From DATBHM01 sp963772375 (GTDB lineage Bacteria; Actinomycetota; UBA4738; JACQTL01): 64,000 bases of DNA. The position numbers were made by a program, and so were the translations under genes. Location: contig CAVYXG010000005.1 of the NCBI GenBank assembly GCA_963772375.1, forward strand, positions 248,001 through 312,000, written 5' to 3'. Below, piece by piece: positions 60,144 to 64,000 of this stretch (position 1 is its first letter; each line of letters begins with the position of its first letter). The notes beneath the pieces were generated by a model. That model searched no databases and was not told the origin of the DNA. It was given only the letters and a program-made list of their open reading frames with translations.

Positions 60144-61751
60144 ATGAGCCAATCGGCGGCACATGCAATCCTTGCGGGCGTGGTGCAAGAGGGCTCCCTC
60201 CGCCGTTGGCTCATCGACGCCGTGATCTTCGACATGGACGGAGTGATCACCGACTCCGCCTCCGTCCACGCCGCCGCGTGGAAGGAGATGTTCGACCGGT
60301 TCCTCGTGGCCAGGTCCGAGCGGACGGGAGAGCCGTTCCGGGCGTTCGACTCGGAGGACTACCGACGGTTCGTCGACGGCAAGCCGAGGTACGACGGGGT
60401 TCGTAGCTTCCTGTCGTCCCGAGGGATTCGATTGCCCGAAGGGACCCCGGAAGATGCGCTCGACCGGGAGACTGTGTGCGGACTGGGGAACCGCAAGGAC
60501 GAGCTGTTTCTCCGGTTGGTCCGTGAGCGCGGAATACAGCCCTTCGACTCGTCGGTGCGGCTGGTGAGGGACCTCCTTGCCCGTGGGATGCGAGTGGCGG
60601 TGGTGTCTGCAAGCCGGAACATGCCCACAGTCCTCGCCTCCGCGGGCATCGGCGATCTGTTTCCGGTTCGGGTGGACGGCAGGGACGCCGATCGGTTGGG
60701 GCTCCCCGGGAAGCCGGATCCCGCGATCTTCCTGGAGGCGGCCCGCAGGCTGGACACCCTTCCCGCCCGGGCGGCCGTGGTCGAGGATGCGCTGGCCGGC
60801 GTGGAGGCCGGCCGCCGAGGAGGATTCGCCGAGGTGGTGGGCGTCGATCGGACGGGCGATCCTGCATCGCTCCGGGAGCGGGGGGCGAGCATCGTGGTTG
60901 GGGACCTGGGCGAACTGGAGATCAGCGAACAACCGGCGCCCGCGGACGTGCGCGCCATCAGCGATCTCCCGACGCTCTCCCGGATCGAATCGGATGTGCT
61001 CGCGCCCGTTCAGCATGGGACACCGGCGGTGTTCCTGGACTACGACGGGACGCTGACACCGATCGTGCAGCGGCCCGAGGACGCCGTGCTCACGGACCAC
61101 GCGAGGGAGGTGCTCGCCCGCCTCGGCGAGCGCTGGCCGGTGGCGATCCTGAGCGGCCGGGACCTGACCGACGTCCGAGCCATGGTGGGACTCCCCCAGC
61201 TCTCGTACGCGGGGAGCCATGGGTTCGACATCCTGACCTCCAGCGGATGGGCCCGGCAGTTCGGCACGGAATTCCTCCCGGCGCTCGACGCCGCGGAGAA
61301 TGACCTGCGGGACGCTGTCGGATCGATCCCCGGCGCCCGCGTCGAACGGAAGCGGTTCGCCGTCGCCGTGCACTACCGGCAGGTGCACGAGCAGGCCGTT
61401 TCCGAGCTCGAGTTGCGGGTCGGCGACGTCGCGGCAGCGCACCCCGACCTCCGCCGGACCGGGGGGAAGAAGGTCTTCGAGCTTCGCCCCGGCGTCGACT
61501 GGGACAAGGGCCGCGCGTTGGTGCTGCTCCTCGGGACCCTGGGGCTCGACCGAAGCGACGTCGTGCCTTTCTACATCGGGGACGACGAGACCGACGAGGA
61601 TGCGTTTCGGGTCCTCCGCGACCGCGGAGTCGGCATCGTCGTGGCCGAGGGGGATGAGAACCGGCACACATGGGCACGACTCCGTCTGGAGAGTCCGGAG
61701 GAGGTCCTCGAGTTCCTGGACCGTCTCGCCAGGGCGGGCGAGCCCACTTGA
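60144..61751 (+). CDS. Fusion of beta-phosphoglucomutase and trehalose-6-phosphate phosphatase
   Basis: 535 residues with two HAD domains. The first (about 20-265) has the nucleophile in 'AVIFDMDGVITDSAS' (Asp30, Asp32), 'VSASRNM' and 'VVEDALAGVEAGRRGG', the beta-phosphoglucomutase signature. The second (about 290-530) starts 'VFLDYDGTLTPIV' (Asp299, Asp301) and continues with 'ILSGRDLTDV', 'YAGSHGFDI' and 'YIGDDETDEDAF', as in OtsB phosphatases. The start is chosen at ATG 60144, though no ribosome-binding site is clear; GTG 60180 is possible. The stop overlaps the GH65 start, so the two are coupled. Confidence 0.93.
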   Translation: MSQSAAHAILAGVVQEGSLRRWLIDAVIFDMDGVITDSASVHAAAWKEMFDRFLVARSERTGEPFRAFDSEDYRRFVDGKPRYDGVRSFLSSRGIRLPEGTPEDALDRETVCGLGNRKDELFLRLVRERGIQPFDSSVRLVRDLLARGMRVAVVSASRNMPTVLASAGIGDLFPVRVDGRDADRLGLPGKPDPAIFLEAARRLDTLPARAAVVEDALAGVEAGRRGGFAEVVGVDRTGDPASLRERGASIVVGDLGELEISEQPAPADVRAISDLPTLSRIESDVLAPVQHGTPAVFLDYDGTLTPIVQRPEDAVLTDHAREVLARLGERWPVAILSGRDLTDVRAMVGLPQLSYAGSHGFDILTSSGWARQFGTEFLPALDAAENDLRDAVGSIPGARVERKRFAVAVHYRQVHEQAVSELELRVGDVAAAHPDLRRTGGKKVFELRPGVDWDKGRALVLLLGTLGLDRSDVVPFYIGDDETDEDAFRVLRDRGVGIVVAEGDENRHTWARLRLESPEEVLEFLDRLARAGEPT

Positions 61752-64000
61752 GCTCGTGGTCCGTCGTGTTCGACGGCTTCGTCCCCGAGCAGGAGGGCCT
61801 GCGAGAGGCCCTGTGCACGCTGGGCAACGGCGTCTTCGCCACGAGGGCCGCCGCCCCCGAGGCGCGCGCCGATGGCGTGCACTACCCCGGAACCTACATC
61901 GCGGGGTGCTACGACCGGCTCGAAACGACCATCGCCGGTCGGGTCGTGGAGAACGAGGACCTCGTGAACGCCCCCGACTGGCTGTCGTTGGGGCTGCGGC
62001 TCGGGGAGGGTGGGTGGTTCGACCTCCAGCGAGGGAAGCCTCTGGCCTACCAGCAGAAGCTCGACCTCCGGCGCGGCCTGCTCATCCGGACCGTCCGGTA
62101 CCGCGACGCCTTGGGACATCACACCGACATCCAGCAGCGATGGTTCGTTCATATGGACGACCCCCATCTGGCGGGGCTGGAGACCGTGGTCGTGCCCAGG
62201 AACTGGGCGGGCCGGCTGGTAGTGCGGTCGATCCTCGACGGAGACGTGGAGAACTCGGGCGTCCCGCGGTACCAGAGCTTGCGTGGCGACCACCTGGTGG
62301 CGGTCGACGCTCGGGCAGTCGATGCGGAGACCGTGCTACTGAGGACGCGGACCAGGCAATCCGGGATCGACATCGCCGAAGCTGCCAGAACGACGCTCCG
62401 GCGAAACGGGGCACTCGTGGACGACCGGCGCCGGACTCTCCGAGGCGCTCGCTCCGTCGGCCAGAGTATCGCCATCGACGTCGAATCCGGAGACATCGTG
62501 AGGATCGAGAAGATCGTGGCGCTCCATACGTCACGGGATCCTGCGATCTCCGAGCCGGGACTCGAAGCCCGGCTCCGCGTGGCCCGAGCTCCGTCGTTCG
62601 AGGACCTGTTGGGCCGCCACGCGCATGCCTGGCGCCGGTTGTGGCAGCGCTTCGACATCTCGGTCGAGGGCTCGCCGCGGGTCCAGATGCTCCTGCACCT
62701 CCACGGCTTCCACCTCCTCCAGTCGGTGTCGCAGAACAGCGTGGGCCTCGATGTGGGAGTACCGGCTCGAGGCCTCCACGGCGAGGCGTACCGGGGACAC
62801 ATCTTCTGGGACGAGCTGTTCGTCCTCCCGTTCCTCGATCTTCGGCTGCCGGCGCTCACCGAGTCCCTGCTCGCGTACCGGCACCGCCGGCTTGGCGAGG
62901 CGCGCTGGGCTGCTCAAGAGGCGGGCTGTCGAGGGGCGATGTACCCCTGGCAGAGCGCGAGCAGCGGCCGCGAGGAGACCCAAACGCTGCACCTCAATCC
63001 GCAATCGGGGCGGTGGCTTCCAGACAACTCGCGCCTCCAACGGCACATCAATATCGCCATCGCGTTCAACGTGTGGCATCACTTCGAGGCGACGGGCGAC
63101 CTCCAGTTCCTCCGCGTCCTGGGGGCTCCGATGATCCTCGAGATCGCGAGGTTTTGGGCGAGCCTGGCAACGAAGACGAGGGATGGTCGATTCGCGATCC
63201 GGGGGGTGATGGGGCCGGACGAGTATCACGACGCCCTTCCCGGCGCATCGCGGCCAGGACTCGACAACAACGCCTACACCAACGTCATGGTGGCCTGGAC
63301 GCTCGCCCGCGCCCTCGAGCTGCTGACGATCCTTCCCGAGAGCGACCGGGAGAGCCTGAAGGACCAGCTCGAGCTGACGACTCGGGAACTGGCTCGATGG
63401 GATCGCATCAGTCGCAAGCTCGTCGTTCCGTTCCACAGGGACGGGATCATCAGCCAGTTCGAGGGATACGAGCAGCTCGAGGAGTTCGACTGGATCGGCT
63501 ACGCCGAGCGGTACGCCGACATCCAGCGACTGGACCGAATCCTGGAGGCCGAGGGAGACAGCACCAACCGGTACAAGGTCTCAAAACAGGCCGACGTCCT
63601 GATGTTGTTCTACCTCCTGACGCCGGATGAGCTTCAGCACATCTTCGAACGGCTGGGGTACGAGTTCGATCCCAGAGCCGATATCGGGCGGAACATCGAC
63701 TACTACCTGCAGCGGACCTCGCATGGTTCGACGCTCAGCCGGATCGTGCATTCCTGGGTCCTGGCCCGGTTCGACGCCGGCAGATCGTGGACACTCTTCA
63801 GCGTCGGTCTCGAGAGCGACATCGCGGACGTCCAGGGTGGCACCACCGCGGAGGGCATCCACCTCGGAGCGATGGTCGGGACGCTCGATGTGGTCCAGCG
63901 ATGCTTCGGGGGCGTCGAGATCCGGAACGGGGAGGTCTTGATCCGACCACGGCTGCCACGCGGTGTCCGGGGGATCCGGTTCCCGGTCTACTACCGGCGA
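61748..64000 (+). CDS. Glycoside hydrolase family 65 phosphorylase (trehalose/kojibiose/maltose type), 3' end beyond the window
   Basis: The TTG at 61748 overlaps the previous TGA, and 751 codons are open to the window edge. Conserved GH65 features are 'EGLREALCTLGNGVFATR' near the N-terminus, 'RGHIFWDELFVLPFL' in the catalytic barrel, the general acid Glu492 in 'GVMGPDEYHDALPG', and the phosphate-binding 'SKQADVLMLF' and 'TSHGSTLS'. These enzymes split an alpha-glucoside with phosphate, giving beta-glucose-1-phosphate, which the fused mutase upstream would convert to glucose-6-phosphate. Trehalose is the most likely substrate, given the phosphatase domain. Only the last few percent are missing. 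Confidence 0.93.
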   Translation, partial: MSSWSVVFDGFVPEQEGLREALCTLGNGVFATRAAAPEARADGVHYPGTYIAGCYDRLETTIAGRVVENEDLVNAPDWLSLGLRLGEGGWFDLQRGKPLAYQQKLDLRRGLLIRTVRYRDALGHHTDIQQRWFVHMDDPHLAGLETVVVPRNWAGRLVVRSILDGDVENSGVPRYQSLRGDHLVAVDARAVDAETVLLRTRTRQSGIDIAEAARTTLRRNGALVDDRRRTLRGARSVGQSIAIDVESGDIVRIEKIVALHTSRDPAISEPGLEARLRVARAPSFEDLLGRHAHAWRRLWQRFDISVEGSPRVQMLLHLHGFHLLQSVSQNSVGLDVGVPARGLHGEAYRGHIFWDELFVLPFLDLRLPALTESLLAYRHRRLGEARWAAQEAGCRGAMYPWQSASSGREETQTLHLNPQSGRWLPDNSRLQRHINIAIAFNVWHHFEATGDLQFLRVLGAPMILEIARFWASLATKTRDGRFAIRGVMGPDEYHDALPGASRPGLDNNAYTNVMVAWTLARALELLTILPESDRESLKDQLELTTRELARWDRISRKLVVPFHRDGIISQFEGYEQLEEFDWIGYAERYADIQRLDRILEAEGDSTNRYKVSKQADVLMLFYLLTPDELQHIFERLGYEFDPRADIGRNIDYYLQRTSHGSTLSRIVHSWVLARFDAGRSWTLFSVGLESDIADVQGGTTAEGIHLGAMVGTLDVVQRCFGGVEIRNGEVLIRPRLPRGVRGIRFPVYYRR

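Overview
The window reads as chromosomal DNA from a high-GC actinomycete. The G/C-ending codons, many GTG starts, leaderless-looking promoters, ANTAR regulator, PknB-type kinase, DUF5709 protein and several lipoboxes all fit Actinomycetota, probably a deep-branching soil or metagenomic lineage. I did not compute GC content or run any search. No rRNA and no CRISPR array are visible; one tRNA gene is present.

Layout. 0-4 kb: end of a secreted discoidin-like protein, two tandem paralogous lipoproteins, a thiolase and a VapBC-like pair. 4.1-5.5 kb: a complete ISL3-type element with perfect 8-bp target duplications. 5.8-9.6 kb: secreted phosphoesterase, secreted polysaccharide deacetylase and a repeat lipoprotein. 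9.7-17.4 kb: one minus-strand cluster of surface genes. In transcription order it encodes a Ser/Thr kinase, a zinc-ribbon PrsW-like membrane protein, a proline-rich membrane protein, a PrsW-type protease, a zinc-ribbon protein with a collagen-like Gly-X-Thr stalk, and an S53 lipoprotein protease whose start overlaps the previous stop. 17.4-24.9 kb: lipoprotein, polytopic membrane protein, a P450 lacking the usual I-helix acid/alcohol pair, a beta-propeller protein and an OmpR-type two-component pair. 25-27.7 kb: a large beta-propeller gene broken by three frameshifts. 27.9-38 kb: HutH-like ammonia-lyase, hydrolase, desaturase, STAS and ANTAR regulators, cold-shock protein, BBE-type oxidase and a damaged DipZ-like thioredoxin gene.

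38-42.7 kb is a redox and metal-stress block: rhodanese-methyltransferase fusion, thioredoxin, ArsR regulator, then csoR-copA divergent from a YHS protein across a palindromic CsoR-type operator. 42.7-49 kb is a graveyard: decayed secreted protein, broken IS481 element, truncated DUF4386 gene, serine-recombinase remnant, an IS630 element inserted exactly at the stop codon of an acetyltransferase gene, and a frameshifted DUF433 antitoxin-like gene. 49.3-52.3 kb holds a histidine kinase overlapping two response regulators.

53.2-59.4 kb lies between an intact tRNA-Ala(TGC) and a degenerate copy of its 3' part in the same orientation, as expected of an old tRNA-integrated island. Inside are an MBL-fold hydrolase with a coupled 14-codon leader, a VOC protein, an IS110 element with a structured 5' leader (bridge-RNA candidate) and a complete IS21 element with 6-bp target duplications next to the tRNA. 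The window ends with a cupin gene and a trehalose-metabolism pair: a beta-phosphoglucomutase/trehalose-phosphatase fusion overlapping a GH65 phosphorylase that runs off the edge.
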